A DNA stretch of 52,918 bases from CAYSWS01 sp964434935 (GCA_964434935.1 CAYSWS010000005.1:1-52918); one strand, 5' to 3'; shown: positions 24,013 through 32,939, counted from the first letter of the stretch. Numbers and translations are program-made. Notes: generated by a model not told the origin, from the letters alone.

Positions 24013-25194
24013 TTAGGGTTTGACGTCAGGGTTCAAGCATGACGGTTCATGGCAGGTGCCGTCAAAGTTGGGCTTGAACCAGTCCGAACTCCACAAGGGA
24101 TCCGGATAGATGATGTTGCCTTGGCAGTCGACCATCACCCACTCATCGTAGAGGACTTTATCGGCCTCATAGACGAAGTCAGGATGTGCACAGACAGAGC
24201 AGATCTCCGCCTGTCGCTCTACGCTTGGCATGGCCGCATCTTCGGCGTCACCATACATGATGACCCAGCAGGTGCCGTTGCGGCTGCCTTGGCCCCAGTA
24301 CCAATCAGGGGCGTCGTAGTCGATCAATGTCAGCATGCGGTATTTTTCGGTCACCTTGCAGACGAAACAATCAGCCGGTTCGCTGATCACCCCACCTTCC
24401 ATGAGGTTGAGAGGATCGGATATGATAATATCCTCGCCTTCCTCGATGGGGATGCCAAAAGGTCCGAACTCCGCCGGTTCCAGTGTGTAAGGATCTGTCC
24501 AAACACCGCTGGCGACGACCACCTTGTTCCCACCCTTGATGTAGAAGACTTCCCAGCCTTTGGGAGCGCAGTCGTTGTCGTATCCAACGACGACATTCCA
24601 ACGGGATTGCATCTGTTCTTCTTCCACCTCCCGGGTGCCGCATACAGTCTTGCCGTCACGGGCATCCACAAAGGTGTAGGTGTGAACCACGGTGCGGAAG
24701 CGCTCTTCCATACCGGTGGAGGGATTGTAGGTCCAAGGACCCCAATCAGGATCGGTGCTGACAGGGCCCACCTCAGTGGTTTCGCTGCAGACCTGATAGC
24801 AGTCATCGGGCTTTTCCACTCGATGATGTACAGGGCCTTCGGTATGGATGTTGGATTGCAGGACCCAGTGGTAGATGACCCACTTGTAAACGTGGTAGCG
24901 GATCTTGACTTCGTAGTTGTGCTGTCCGCTGGGATTCCAGGGATTCAGCCCGCCACTGTGATCCGAATAGGGTACGGGATTCCAACCACCTCCATTGTTG
25001 ACCTGGGTCTCGTAGGGGACGTACTTGTAGTTGCCGGACTGATAGGTGCCGGGATTGACATCGATGCCATAGCCTTCGCAGGGCTCATGGTAGGTGATAC
25101 CAAGATCCCAAGCGTCGGCTGTTCCCACGGCCAGGCTGGCAATAAACATGGTGACAAGCAGTGCTGCAACAAACAGAATTCCAAATCTACGCAT
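24013..25194 (-). CDS. large secreted hypothetical protein, GC-rich
   Basis: A 393-residue protein with a classic signal peptide (RRFGILFVAALLVTMFIASL, cleavage expected near TADA-W). The mature part is rich in Trp, Tyr and Cys, with CxxC pairs (CFVC, CSVC, CYQVC) and no family I recognise. The gene is clearly richer in G+C than its neighbours, most of all at third codon positions, so the opposite strand also stays open for over 400 codons; this points to transfer or special selection. ATG 25194 has AAGGAG eight bases before it. The mRNA leader is about 200 nt. Confidence 0.75.
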   Translation of the reverse strand: MRRFGILFVAALLVTMFIASLAVGTADAWDLGITYHEPCEGYGIDVNPGTYQSGNYKYVPYETQVNNGGGWNPVPYSDHSGGLNPWNPSGQHNYEVKIRYHVYKWVIYHWVLQSNIHTEGPVHHRVEKPDDCYQVCSETTEVGPVSTDPDWGPWTYNPSTGMEERFRTVVHTYTFVDARDGKTVCGTREVEEEQMQSRWNVVVGYDNDCAPKGWEVFYIKGGNKVVVASGVWTDPYTLEPAEFGPFGIPIEEGEDIIISDPLNLMEGGVISEPADCFVCKVTEKYRMLTLIDYDAPDWYWGQGSRNGTCWVIMYGDAEDAAMPSVERQAEICSVCAHPDFVYEADKVLYDEWVMVDCQGNIIYPDPLWSSDWFKPNFDGTCHEPSCLNPDVKP

Positions 25195-25258
25195 TACAAT
25201 TACTCCTTTTTGGTTAGGTTCCGGATCCGTCGAGTACAAAGTAAAGTGCGTCGTCTTC

Positions 25259-25273
25259 TTACAAAACGATCAT
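25259..25273 (-). other. possible four-codon leader ORF
   Basis: ATG-ATC-GTT-TTG-TAA preceded by AAAAGGAG at normal spacing, about 65 bases before the start of the secreted protein. It may be a translated leader or chance. Confidence 0.3.
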
Positions 25274-25354
25274 ATCTTCTCCTTTTCTAGTTGCACCTTC
25301 TATATTAAAAAATAGAAAGGCTGCTTTTCTGTTTTCAACGTTCTAACACGATGC

Positions 25355-25391
25355 GTTAGTTGTATTGGCAGGCAAAACGCCCGCCTCTAAC
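25355..25391 (-). promoter_or_regulatory. stable hairpin in the leader of the secreted protein gene
   Basis: GTTAG/CTAAC and GGCGGGC/GCCTGCC form a two-part stem with a GTTTT loop at the very 5' end of the predicted transcript. It could protect the mRNA or act as a control element. A second hairpin (TTCTAT/ATAGAA) lies further on. Confidence 0.5.
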
Positions 25392-25403
25392 TTGTCATCG
25401 TGT

Positions 25404-25432
25404 ATTGTACTTATGTTATAGGGTATTGTCAA
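25404..25432 (-). promoter_or_regulatory. promoter of the secreted protein gene
   Basis: TTGACA (25432-25427) and TACAAT (25409-25404), 17 bp apart, with ACCCTATAAC in the spacer. Transcription would begin about 200 bases before the start codon. Confidence 0.7.
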
Positions 25433-25446
25433 CCTTAGGGAAAGGC

Positions 25447-26436
25447 TTATGATTTGAACTTAAAAACCTTATCCGAATGCCTGGCGGCCATAATAAGCTC
25501 ATCACCGGGGAAACAAATGGATTGGTCGGCATAGGAGATGATGACAGAGTCCTCCTTGGCCTTAATAAGCTGAATAGTGTTATCAAAAAGATTCTTAATC
25601 CTGGCCAGAACATCGCCCCTTTTTACCATATCCCCGGCCCTGACCTTGTACTCGACAATGCCGGCATAATCAGGCGAATATCGTTTCCAGACAGTTTCGT
25701 AGACCGGTTCCAGGTTGAGCTTGTTTTGATATTGCCACAGCGGTTCTATGGGATTGATCATGCCCAGGTAGGATAAGACGTTTTTTACCGAATTTAGCCC
25801 TATTTCTACGAACTTATTGCTCACCACCAGCGGTCCGCCCAGCTCTAAGGTATAAGACGGTATCTTGGCTGTGTTCACTAAAGCACCGGTGATGGCGTTC
25901 TTAAGCTCCTCCATGTAGCTTTCGTGGTTTTCCACAAAATAGTTAAGGCCCGAGATCTCGGAGTATTTTAATAATGTTTCGATCATGGGAGCGTCTTTTT
26001 CGTCCAAGACCTGGTCCAGATAAACATAAGGTATTGATTCCATGGTGTCAGTGTGCAGGTCTATGACAAAGGCAGGGTTCGTTTTTACTATTTTCGAATA
26101 AATTTTATGAGCTATTCTCTCACCAGCATTGCCTTTGGGGTTTCCGGGGAAGCATCTGTTCAGATCAAAAGCATTCGTAGATTCGTACCTATTGATCATT
26201 TCATAACCGGTAGGATTCATGATGGGTAGACTGTAAACCTTACCTTTGAGAAGAGGGAATCTGTTGAGGAACCTATTCAGTCTGAGAACTATTTCCGTGC
26301 CGGTGACCTCATCGCCGTGTATGGCAGCGATAACCCAGACAACCGGGCCCGGTGTTTCGACTTCCTGTGTGATCATAGGTATCTTTCTTTGTGCTAGATC
26401 AACGCTTTTAAAGATGGATATGTACTCTTTCTTCAT
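25447..26436 (-). CDS. succinylglutamate desuccinylase / aspartoacylase family protein
   Basis: A zinc carboxypeptidase-fold hydrolase (M14-like). The first zinc ligands are in AAIHGDEVTG (H and E), the third in VIDLHTDTM, with FDLNRCFPGNPKG as the substrate-binding stretch. Residues 240-329 form the beta-barrel C-terminal domain (GIVEYKVRAGDMVKRGDVLA). The family removes acyl groups from N-acyl amino acids; the substrate is unknown. TATAAT is nine bases before the ATG, with a very short leader. Confidence 0.83.
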   Translation of the reverse strand: MKKEYISIFKSVDLAQRKIPMITQEVETPGPVVWVIAAIHGDEVTGTEIVLRLNRFLNRFPLLKGKVYSLPIMNPTGYEMINRYESTNAFDLNRCFPGNPKGNAGERIAHKIYSKIVKTNPAFVIDLHTDTMESIPYVYLDQVLDEKDAPMIETLLKYSEISGLNYFVENHESYMEELKNAITGALVNTAKIPSYTLELGGPLVVSNKFVEIGLNSVKNVLSYLGMINPIEPLWQYQNKLNLEPVYETVWKRYSPDYAGIVEYKVRAGDMVKRGDVLARIKNLFDNTIQLIKAKEDSVIISYADQSICFPGDELIMAARHSDKVFKFKS

Positions 26437-26491
26437 AGAGATGTGATTATACGCCTAATTTGGACTATTTGCTTTTGTGAAAGGGTTTAGG

Positions 26492-26534
26492 GGCGCCTGC
26501 CTGATTTTGTGTTACTTTTGGTCAGGCAGGCGCC
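26492..26534. terminator. strong hairpin, terminator of the 90-residue gene
   Basis: A perfect 13-bp inverted repeat (GGCGCCTGCCTGA and its complement) with a 17-base loop, eight bases after the stop at 26543. The minus-strand tail is CCTAAACCCTTT. Confidence 0.65.
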
Positions 26535-26542
26535 AGGAGGGT

Positions 26543-26815
26543 TCATGTTTCCCAGGAAACTGAAAGTGCAGGAAAGGATTTTTCAAGGCTAAAAACAGCG
26601 GCATTGAGTTTTTCGAACCATTTTTTTCTCAAAACTTTGATGATCAGACGGTTGTTGACCAATTTAAGGTTTGCTACCGACGGATCGACGCAGGGAACAC
26701 GCTTTTCCTTGATCTGAGCGCTGGCGTACATATCGATCACATCTATGTACTCAGAGTAAAGCGGCGGTTGTAGGATCTTGTTGAACTCTTGCACGACTCC
26801 TTCTAAAGTTATCAT
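26543..26815 (-). CDS. hypothetical protein (90 aa)
   Basis: A soluble 90-residue protein of unknown family. Shine-Dalgarno AAGGAGG is five bases before the ATG, and TATAAT lies about 50 bases upstream. A TTTGCTAATGAGCA element lies near the start of its leader. Confidence 0.65.
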   Translation of the reverse strand: MITLEGVVQEFNKILQPPLYSEYIDVIDMYASAQIKEKRVPCVDPSVANLKLVNNRLIIKVLRKKWFEKLNAAVFSLEKSFPALSVSWET

Positions 26816-26932
26816 GTCTGCCTCCTTGGCATCTTATTTGTAGAGTATTTGCTAATGAGCATTATAACAAATTCTGCAATTTTCTTAATTAAAACTCGTT
26901 ATTATCCCCGCTTTGTGTTAGGATTTGCCCAT

Positions 26933-27382
26933 ATGGGAAATTACAATAGAGATGACAGGTCAGGTTCAAGAAGAGATTCCGGTCGAAGAGATCCGGGAAG
27001 GAGAGGTTCCGGCAGGAGAGATTTTGGTGGACGTGGCAGGGACAGAGTGATGCACAAAGCCATTTGTGCCAGTTGCGGCCGAGAGTGTGAAGTTCCCTTT
27101 GAGCCCAGAGATGGCAGGCCGGTGTTTTGCAGTGACTGCTTCGAAAATAAGAATTTTGAAAATAAGAATGAAGGATCACCGGCTCCAAGAAGAGGCGATT
27201 TTGAAAGAAAACATGAGCAAAGACCTCTAAATAATGAGCAGCTGGAAACGATCATTCTTAAACTGGATAAGATCTTAGATGTGCTTACCGCCGCTAGTGT
27301 AGTGGAAGAGAAGGAAGAACAAACCAAACCGAAAAAAGCCAAAACTGTTGATAAAAAGAAGAAGGCAAAGAAAAAAGCTTAA
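26933..27382 (+). CDS. Arg/Gly-rich protein with CxxC zinc ribbon
   Basis: A 149-residue protein in three parts: residues 1-40 are Arg, Gly, Asp and Ser repeats (RRDSGRRDPGRRGSGRRD), likely to bind RNA or DNA; residues 45-69 form a zinc ribbon (CASC, then VPFEPRDGRPVFCSDCF); the C terminus has a helix and a Lys-rich tail (KKAKTVDKKKKAKKKA). The ribbon type is common in CPR bacteria, without known function. ATG 26933 is preferred because the family begins just before the RG region and TAGGAT stands eight bases upstream; the frame extends 28 codons more. The last four bases overlap the convergent hppA. Confidence 0.75.
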   Translation: MGNYNRDDRSGSRRDSGRRDPGRRGSGRRDFGGRGRDRVMHKAICASCGRECEVPFEPRDGRPVFCSDCFENKNFENKNEGSPAPRRGDFERKHEQRPLNNEQLETIILKLDKILDVLTAASVVEEKEEQTKPKKAKTVDKKKKAKKKA

Positions 27383-29583
27383 GCCCGTTTTTTCCCGTAA
27401 TAAAAAAGCATCCAAGTCAAGCCAGCAAATATCATGAGCACCAAACCGTATTTAACCGTGGGAGCAATATAAGCCACCAAAATAGGAGCGATGATGACCG
27501 AAACCAGGTTGATGACCTTGAGCAAAGGATTTAAAGCCGGCCCGGCCGTGTCTTTGAGGGGATCGCCTACGGTGTCGCCTATTACGCTGGCTTTGTGAGG
27601 ATCTGATCCTTTACCGCCATAATTTCCTTCTTCGATGTATTTTTTGGCATTGTCCCAGGCACCGCCGGCATTAGACATGAAGACGGCAAATAGTTGTCCG
27701 GACAAGATCAAGCCCACTAAAAAGCCGCCCAAAGGCTCTACGCCTAGCAAAAGCCCCACCAGCACCGGCGTGGATACAGCTAGGAAAGCAATGGGTAAAA
27801 GCTCTTTTTGCGCCGATTTGGTACAAATAGCCACCGCGTTGGCATAATCAGGTTTTTTGGTGCCGCTCATAATGCCGGGGATCTTGAACTGCCTTCTTAC
27901 TTCTTCGATGATGGTTGAAGCGGCCCTGGAGACGGCCTCTATCAAGCGCGCACTGAAAAGCAGCGGCAAAGCCCCACCAATTAACAGCCCCACAAACACC
28001 AAAGGTTCTGAGGCTCTGATGCCTCCGGCCAAAGTTCCTACGCTCACCTTTTCCACATCTGTTATGAACGAACCAAACAACGACACGGCGGCAATGACGG
28101 CGCTGCCAATAGCTACGCCTTTGGTAATAGCTTTGGTTGTGTTGCCGGCCGAATCCAGTCGCGCTAGTATGACCTGACCTTTAGTATTTATTTTGGCCAT
28201 TTCACCAATACCACCGGCGTTGTCAGAAATTGGCCCAAAAGAATCCATGGCTACATTGTTTCCCGTTAAGGTAAGCATGCCTATACCCGTCAATGAAACG
28301 CCGTAAAGAACGTAAACGGCGGGGAATCCTGAGTAAATGACAATAGCGCCTATGATGGTGATGGCGATCACAAGGATGGACCACACACTCGATTCCAGAC
28401 CTACAGACAATCCGGAAAGGATGGTAGTGGCAGGCCCACTTTTGGTTTGTTCGGCGATCTTTTGCACGGGCGCATGGGCGGAGTCAGTAAAATAAGTGGT
28501 GAGATGATCGATGACAATAGCCAAGATGACACCAATGACCACAGAGAAGAAGGCGCGCCATTCGTTCATGTAAAAGTGTGCCAGTACCGCGAATAGCACA
28601 GCTGATATAACAGCTGAAGTATAAAATCCGCGGTTGATGGCCTTGAGAGGATTTTCGCCTTTTTTGCCTTTGACAAAAGATGTACCTATGACTGAGCTTA
28701 AGACGCCAATTCCCCTAACGATAAGCGGGAAAACTATCCATTTCACGGAACCGGTAAGTGCAGATAAAGCCAGCCCCAAGATCAATGAAGACACAATGGT
28801 CACTTCATAGCTTTCAAAAATATCAGCTGCCATCCCGGCGCAGTCGCCAACGTTGTCTCCTACCAGATCAGCCACCACAGCAGGATTACGGGGATCGTCT
28901 TCGGGAATACCGGCCTCCACCTTGCCCACTAGGTCAGCTCCCACATCAGCGGCTTTGGTGTAGATACCACCGCCTACCCTCATCAACAATGCCAGAAGTG
29001 TGCCACCAAAACCAAACCCCAACAATGCGTCCGGCGCAGCTTTGCCAAAAAGTATAAATATGAGAGTACCGCCCATAAGTCCCAACCCATCAGTCAACAT
29101 TCCCGTCACGGTACCGGCTCTGTAAGCCACCTTCAAAGCCTCGTTAGCTTTTTCCTGAGAGGCAAGTGAGGCCACGCGCACGGAAGCAGCAATGGCCATT
29201 CTCATCCCTAGGCGTCCTACCATGGCGGAAAATATAGCTCCGGCAAGAAAAGCCAGAGCTCTACCGATGGCAATTATATTTCTGGCATTATTTCCAAAAA
29301 CCTCATGAGCTTCAGTTGAGGGCTGAACAACCCAGACACTTAAGAAAAGCACGGCCACAAGTACGCTTATCATTAATCGAATAATTTTCCATTGAGAAGC
29401 CAGATAAGCCTCAGCACCTTCCTTGATAGCATTCCAAACATCCTCCATTTTTCCTCCGGGAAGCTCAGTAGCTAGGATCTGACGTCTTAGATTAAAGGCA
29501 TAAAAAAGTCCCAGGAAAGAAATTCCCAGAACTCCCACCAAACTTGCCACTTCGAAGGATGAAAATCCATGTAAACCTAGCAT
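27379..29583 (-). CDS. hppA: membrane-bound proton-pumping pyrophosphatase
   Basis: Couples pyrophosphate hydrolysis to ion pumping across the membrane. It has about 16 helices in 734 residues and the substrate-binding sequence GIYTKAADVGADLVGKVE, then DDPRNPAVVADLVGDNVGD. A Lys in GNTTKA (near residue 480) is the mark of potassium-independent, proton-pumping members; potassium-dependent ones have Ala there. The gene stands alone with a clean promoter. It would give the cell an energy source from biosynthetic pyrophosphate. Confidence 0.95.
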   Translation of the reverse strand: MLGLHGFSSFEVASLVGVLGISFLGLFYAFNLRRQILATELPGGKMEDVWNAIKEGAEAYLASQWKIIRLMISVLVAVLFLSVWVVQPSTEAHEVFGNNARNIIAIGRALAFLAGAIFSAMVGRLGMRMAIAASVRVASLASQEKANEALKVAYRAGTVTGMLTDGLGLMGGTLIFILFGKAAPDALLGFGFGGTLLALLMRVGGGIYTKAADVGADLVGKVEAGIPEDDPRNPAVVADLVGDNVGDCAGMAADIFESYEVTIVSSLILGLALSALTGSVKWIVFPLIVRGIGVLSSVIGTSFVKGKKGENPLKAINRGFYTSAVISAVLFAVLAHFYMNEWRAFFSVVIGVILAIVIDHLTTYFTDSAHAPVQKIAEQTKSGPATTILSGLSVGLESSVWSILVIAITIIGAIVIYSGFPAVYVLYGVSLTGIGMLTLTGNNVAMDSFGPISDNAGGIGEMAKINTKGQVILARLDSAGNTTKAITKGVAIGSAVIAAVSLFGSFITDVEKVSVGTLAGGIRASEPLVFVGLLIGGALPLLFSARLIEAVSRAASTIIEEVRRQFKIPGIMSGTKKPDYANAVAICTKSAQKELLPIAFLAVSTPVLVGLLLGVEPLGGFLVGLILSGQLFAVFMSNAGGAWDNAKKYIEEGNYGGKGSDPHKASVIGDTVGDPLKDTAGPALNPLLKVINLVSVIIAPILVAYIAPTVKYGLVLMIFAGLTWMLFYYGKKRA

Positions 29584-29589
29584 GTGGGG

Positions 29590-29619
29590 ATTTTATCCAA
29601 TGGGTATTAGCGTTGTCAA
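29590..29619 (-). promoter_or_regulatory. leaderless promoter of hppA
   Basis: TTGACA (29619-29614), 18-bp spacer, TAAAAT (29595-29590), then six bases to ATG. There is no room for a Shine-Dalgarno. Confidence 0.75.
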
Positions 29620-29673
29620 CAGCAAGTTGATTTTTATATATCCCTTTCGAGGTAGTAAAATTATAAATAAGAG

Positions 29674-30675
29674 ATGAAAAAAACCATTTATTTATTTTAC
29701 GCACTGATATTAAACTTCTTTCTTATCTTATCGAGCATGTTCCTACCTTTTGTCAGAGACTTATTTTCCGGGAGCATGCTCTTGTTGCTTCCTTTTGTTA
29801 CTTTCAGCGCCTTAGGTTTCCTCCTGGTTTTTATGGTTCGAAAACACAATGTGGAGGGAAAATTAAAAAAGAGCCTCGATCTAGCCGGGTACTCTGCCGG
29901 ATTCATCTTGGTGGGTGTGGTTCTTCATAACCTTGCTTCCGCTCTGGGAATACTCTTGTTAAAAAAAGAAATTGAAGAGCCTGTGTTTTTCATCTTAGCC
30001 ACCGTTATTCTCCCACTGCTATTTATTGTAGGATCTACAAAGACAGTGCTTACTACCAAAAAAGTATTCCCGGTTGCCGCCGCTTTATTGTTCGTAGTGC
30101 TTTTCTTATCGTATGGTATTGGCGAAAAGAGTGACAACCCTAAATTGGAAAACACAATTGCGGAAAGTAATGACGGATTTTATGAAGATTGGAACACTTA
30201 CAAAAGTGACGATCTTGGCATTGAGTTAAAATATCCAAATAAGTACTTTGTCGAAGAGGATGACAATACAATTGGTGTGTTTTCTCCTAGATATTTATGC
30301 AGAGCAGCTGGAAGTGAGGATGCTTATCAAGAAATGAGTGAAGTTTCAATTCAGATGATCATCCACCGTGGTAAAAGTTTTGAAAGAACATGGCAAGACA
30401 TATTTGACTTCAAGTTTACCGGGAAAGAAGATTCTATCGATGGAATTAAGATAATTGACGGCAGAAAAGCCTACTATTTTTATCAGGGAGCGGAGTTGTC
30501 TTTTGGTAGGCAGGCTTTTTTAATTGATCTGGGCGAAGGTAAACTTTTGGAAATAAATGTGTATGAGCCTAGTTACACTTTTGAGTGCGAAGGCTGGGAT
30601 GGGGCTTTTACAAATGATGGGGATTATGTTTTGGCTGCAGATCAGATTATTTCTTCCATAATCTTTTTAGATTAG
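29674..30675 (+). CDS. hypothetical protein with membrane N terminus and extracellular PsbP-like domain
   Basis: Four or five helices within residues 5-150, then an extracellular domain (about 170-333) reading LGIELKYPNKYFVEEDDNTIGVFSP and ending DQIISSIIF, the general layout of PsbP-like domains. Function unknown. The next gene has a domain of similar layout, so the two may be diverged duplicates. TATAAA ends six bases before the ATG. The gene is AT-rich compared with those before it. Confidence 0.65.
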   Translation: MKKTIYLFYALILNFFLILSSMFLPFVRDLFSGSMLLLLPFVTFSALGFLLVFMVRKHNVEGKLKKSLDLAGYSAGFILVGVVLHNLASALGILLLKKEIEEPVFFILATVILPLLFIVGSTKTVLTTKKVFPVAAALLFVVLFLSYGIGEKSDNPKLENTIAESNDGFYEDWNTYKSDDLGIELKYPNKYFVEEDDNTIGVFSPRYLCRAAGSEDAYQEMSEVSIQMIIHRGKSFERTWQDIFDFKFTGKEDSIDGIKIIDGRKAYYFYQGAELSFGRQAFLIDLGEGKLLEINVYEPSYTFECEGWDGAFTNDGDYVLAADQIISSIIFLD

Positions 30676-30726
30676 CTGTTGCTGGTTCCCCTCAGCATTG
30701 CGTACGTGCTGATATAATCAAAGAGC

Positions 30727-31365
30727 ATGAAAAAAGGTTTTGCACATGTTTTTATTTTGCTACTTTTAGTAATTGTCGGTATCGCTGTATATTTTCTAAT
30801 TTTCTACAAATCTACCTCAGCCCCAGTTGAAGAAAATATATCCCCATTTTCTGGAAATAATGCTGTTAACGAATTATTAAAGTCACAACCTGAAGAACCA
30901 AGTGAGATGTCGGGTTCAAGGCAAGAAGTAATACTTAGAGACGTTTTCAGTTTGACTTATCCTGATGATGTAGATGTTAGGGATGAGGGAGATATTATTT
31001 ATGTATCAAAATGGGGACCAACACAAAAAGTGCCCGCAGGCGTATCTGACGGGATATACTTAATTTTTAAGAAAGTATCATTAGGTGAAGTAAGTTTAGA
31101 AGATTATGTAATAAATGAGATCAACAAAACCAAGGAATTGGATACCGCAACTGCCGAAGTATTATTAGACATATCCCCAACGTCAATCAAAGATTACGAA
31201 GGATTTACATACACTGGTCGTGGTATGGGCGTGAGCAGATATATTTATATACAATCTTTGGACAAAACTACAACAATAGAGATAATCGATGCTACAGAAG
31301 ACCCGACAAATCAGGGATTTCATCAGATTGTTGAAGAAATGCTATCAACCTTTACATTCAAGTAA
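30727..31365 (+). CDS. hypothetical membrane-anchored protein, PsbP-like layout
   Basis: One N-terminal helix (6-27), a linker, then a domain opening with FSLTYPDDVDVRDEGD and ending with IVEEMLSTFTFK, the same start and end pattern as in the preceding gene. Function unknown. TATAAT ends eight bases before the ATG. Confidence 0.65.
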   Translation: MKKGFAHVFILLLLVIVGIAVYFLIFYKSTSAPVEENISPFSGNNAVNELLKSQPEEPSEMSGSRQEVILRDVFSLTYPDDVDVRDEGDIIYVSKWGPTQKVPAGVSDGIYLIFKKVSLGEVSLEDYVINEINKTKELDTATAEVLLDISPTSIKDYEGFTYTGRGMGVSRYIYIQSLDKTTTIEIIDATEDPTNQGFHQIVEEMLSTFTFK

Positions 31366-31420
31366 CTAAACCCGTTATATTAAAAACCCTCATTATAAAT
31401 ACGATGCTATAATGTCCCTG

Positions 31421-32266
31421 ATGTTGTTTAAGCAGATACAAGCCATACTGTTAGAAAAAGCCAACCATTTGAACGGCCAGTTTTTGAACTTCCTACCCAA
31501 CCTGCTAGCGGCCATCTTAGTATTGCTCTTATTTTTATTGATATCAAAGATTCTGAACAACTATTTCTACAAACTTGCAGGTAATCTAGTTAGGAAAAAA
31601 GATATAAGGAAATTTATGTCCGCTCTTTTAAAGGTATTGTTTATTTCTTTAGGAATATTGATAGCTTTAAATATATTAAACTTAAGCACGGCGGTAACAT
31701 CTATTCTAGCAGGGGCAGGAGTTGCCGGCTTAATAATCGGCTTTGCTTTGCAAGATATTATAGCCAACTACTTTTCAGGAGTAACAATATCAATTACCAA
31801 TCCGTTCAAGCCTGGTGATCTGGTGGAAATTGACGGCGAAGTTGGGGTTGTTGAAAAGATTGAATTCAGATCTACTCGGATCGTTGCCCCTGAAGGACAA
31901 GTTGTAGAAATTCCAAATAAAAATATCGTTAACCATAAGATCATCAACTATTCCCAGACAGGAGAGAGAAGAGTAGATATAAGTTCAGGCGTTTCTTATG
32001 ATAAAGACCCCGCGTTGGTTAAAAAAGTCGCATTGGAGGCTATCAAAAATGTTGACGGAATAGTAAAAGAGAGACCAATAGAGTTCTTTTTCGAAGATTA
32101 TGGAGATAGTTTTTTTAAATTTAAACTGAGAGTTTGGATGAATTTTGAAAACTCCCAAAAAGATTTTTTCTTTTTTAGATCAGAGATCTTAACAAGTCTG
32201 CTTGAGGCTTTTAATAAAAATGGGATCGAAATGCCTATCCCGGCCTCCATTGTTATCAATAAATAA
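31421..32266 (+). CDS. mscS: small-conductance mechanosensitive channel
   Basis: 281 residues: helices at about 20-40, 60-82 and 85-105, the last being the pore helix followed by GFALQDIIANYFSGVTI, then the beta domain NPFKPGDLVEIDGEVGVVEKI and the alpha/beta C-terminal domain. Opens at high membrane tension. ATG 31421 is preferred to ATG 31412 because the latter lies inside the -10 box (TGCTATAAT at 31405-31413), while 31421 is seven bases after it, at the expected transcription start. Confidence 0.93.
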   Translation: MLFKQIQAILLEKANHLNGQFLNFLPNLLAAILVLLLFLLISKILNNYFYKLAGNLVRKKDIRKFMSALLKVLFISLGILIALNILNLSTAVTSILAGAGVAGLIIGFALQDIIANYFSGVTISITNPFKPGDLVEIDGEVGVVEKIEFRSTRIVAPEGQVVEIPNKNIVNHKIINYSQTGERRVDISSGVSYDKDPALVKKVALEAIKNVDGIVKERPIEFFFEDYGDSFFKFKLRVWMNFENSQKDFFFFRSEILTSLLEAFNKNGIEMPIPASIVINK

Positions 32267-32309
32267 GGTAAAAGATAGACCTGAGACAGCCAACGCTGCA
32301 AGGTTGCTT

Positions 32310-32369
32310 GGCTCCCCATACAGAACTTTATCCGAACAATGTTTTTGAAGGTTTTGGTATAGAAAAAGT
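32310..32369 (-). repeat. intergenic element, copy A
   Basis: Shares GGCTCCCCATACAGAACTTT and following bases with copies B, C and D; with copy C it also shares TTTTGGTATAGAAAAAGT and the start of the adjoining hairpin. It lacks the CCTATAG palindrome of the other copies and has no minus-strand gene after it. Confidence 0.75.
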
Positions 32370-32372
32370 GAA

Positions 32373-32422
32373 GGGCACCTTTAACTCGTTGAGAATGGAT
32401 CTCATTGAGAAGTAAGGTGCCC
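32373..32422. terminator. terminator of the 93-residue gene
   Basis: GGGCACCTT and AAGGTGCCC form the stem with additional pairs inside. On the minus strand it ends in CTTCACTTTTTC. It could also stop mscS transcripts. Confidence 0.65.
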
Positions 32423-32473
32423 TGGGGGTTAAATAAACAACTGCAAATCTTACGAAGTCTATTTCATTACCTC

Positions 32474-32755
32474 CTAGATATTGGCCTCGCCCATATAAAA
32501 ATAATGTAAAACAAGGCCCACTGGTATTTGAACGGTTCCGATATAGTCAAAGACGTTAGTGACTTCCTCGGAAATTGGATTTCCAGTTCCTGCGCAACAA
32601 AAGTTGTGATAAACTTCGGGATTTTCTGGATTCACCAGCGCCCAAATAAAGACTTCATCACGCTGTACCTGTACTGTTAGTGGTATGCTCCCTATTGGCA
32701 TCATAACATCGAACGTATCAACTAAGGGTGCGAGATATTTCCAAATCTTTCTCAT
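32474..32755 (-). CDS. hypothetical protein (93 aa), cassette gene 1
   Basis: Function unknown. The protein is rich in aromatic and hydrophobic residues (YLAPLVDTFDVMMPIGSIPL, VPVGLVLHYFYMG-like end) with one CC pair (NFCCAG). AAAGGAG lies five bases before the ATG. It has its own promoter inside an element repeat and its own terminator. Confidence 0.65.
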   Translation of the reverse strand: MRKIWKYLAPLVDTFDVMMPIGSIPLTVQVQRDEVFIWALVNPENPEVYHNFCCAGTGNPISEEVTNVFDYIGTVQIPVGLVLHYFYMGEANI

Positions 32756-32788
32756 TGTTTCTCCTTTTTGTTGAGTTTGTTGGTGGTA

Positions 32789-32817
32789 ATTGTACTATCC
32801 CCAGACCAACAAGTCAA
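32789..32817 (-). promoter_or_regulatory. promoter of cassette gene 1
   Basis: TTGACT (32817-32812) and TACAAT (32794-32789), 17 bp apart, next to the CAACAC-CCTATA-GTGTTG hairpin. Confidence 0.7.
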
Positions 32818-32856
32818 CACTATAGGGTGTTGGCTCCCCATACAGAACTTTATCCG
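32809..32856 (-). repeat. intergenic element, copy B
   Basis: Contains the core GGCTCCCCATACAGAACTTT and the inverted repeat CAACAC/GTGTTG around CCTATA. The stem overlaps the -35 of cassette gene 1. Confidence 0.8.
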
Positions 32857-32895
32857 TAGTGTTTTGGTGAATGTTTTTGTGTAGAAGAAAGAAAA

Positions 32896-32939
32896 AACCG
32901 CCTTGGGGTTGTGAAATTGATCACTACCTTACGGCGGTT
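32896..32939. terminator. terminator of the HTH gene
   Basis: AACCGCC and GGCGGTT with T runs on both sides, able to work in both directions. Confidence 0.7.

Noticed and set aside
24049..25290. 413-codon open frame opposite the secreted protein gene
   Set aside because: It is a mirror of the GC-rich coding strand. It has no ribosome binding site or promoter, and the opposite frame has a real signal peptide and Shine-Dalgarno.
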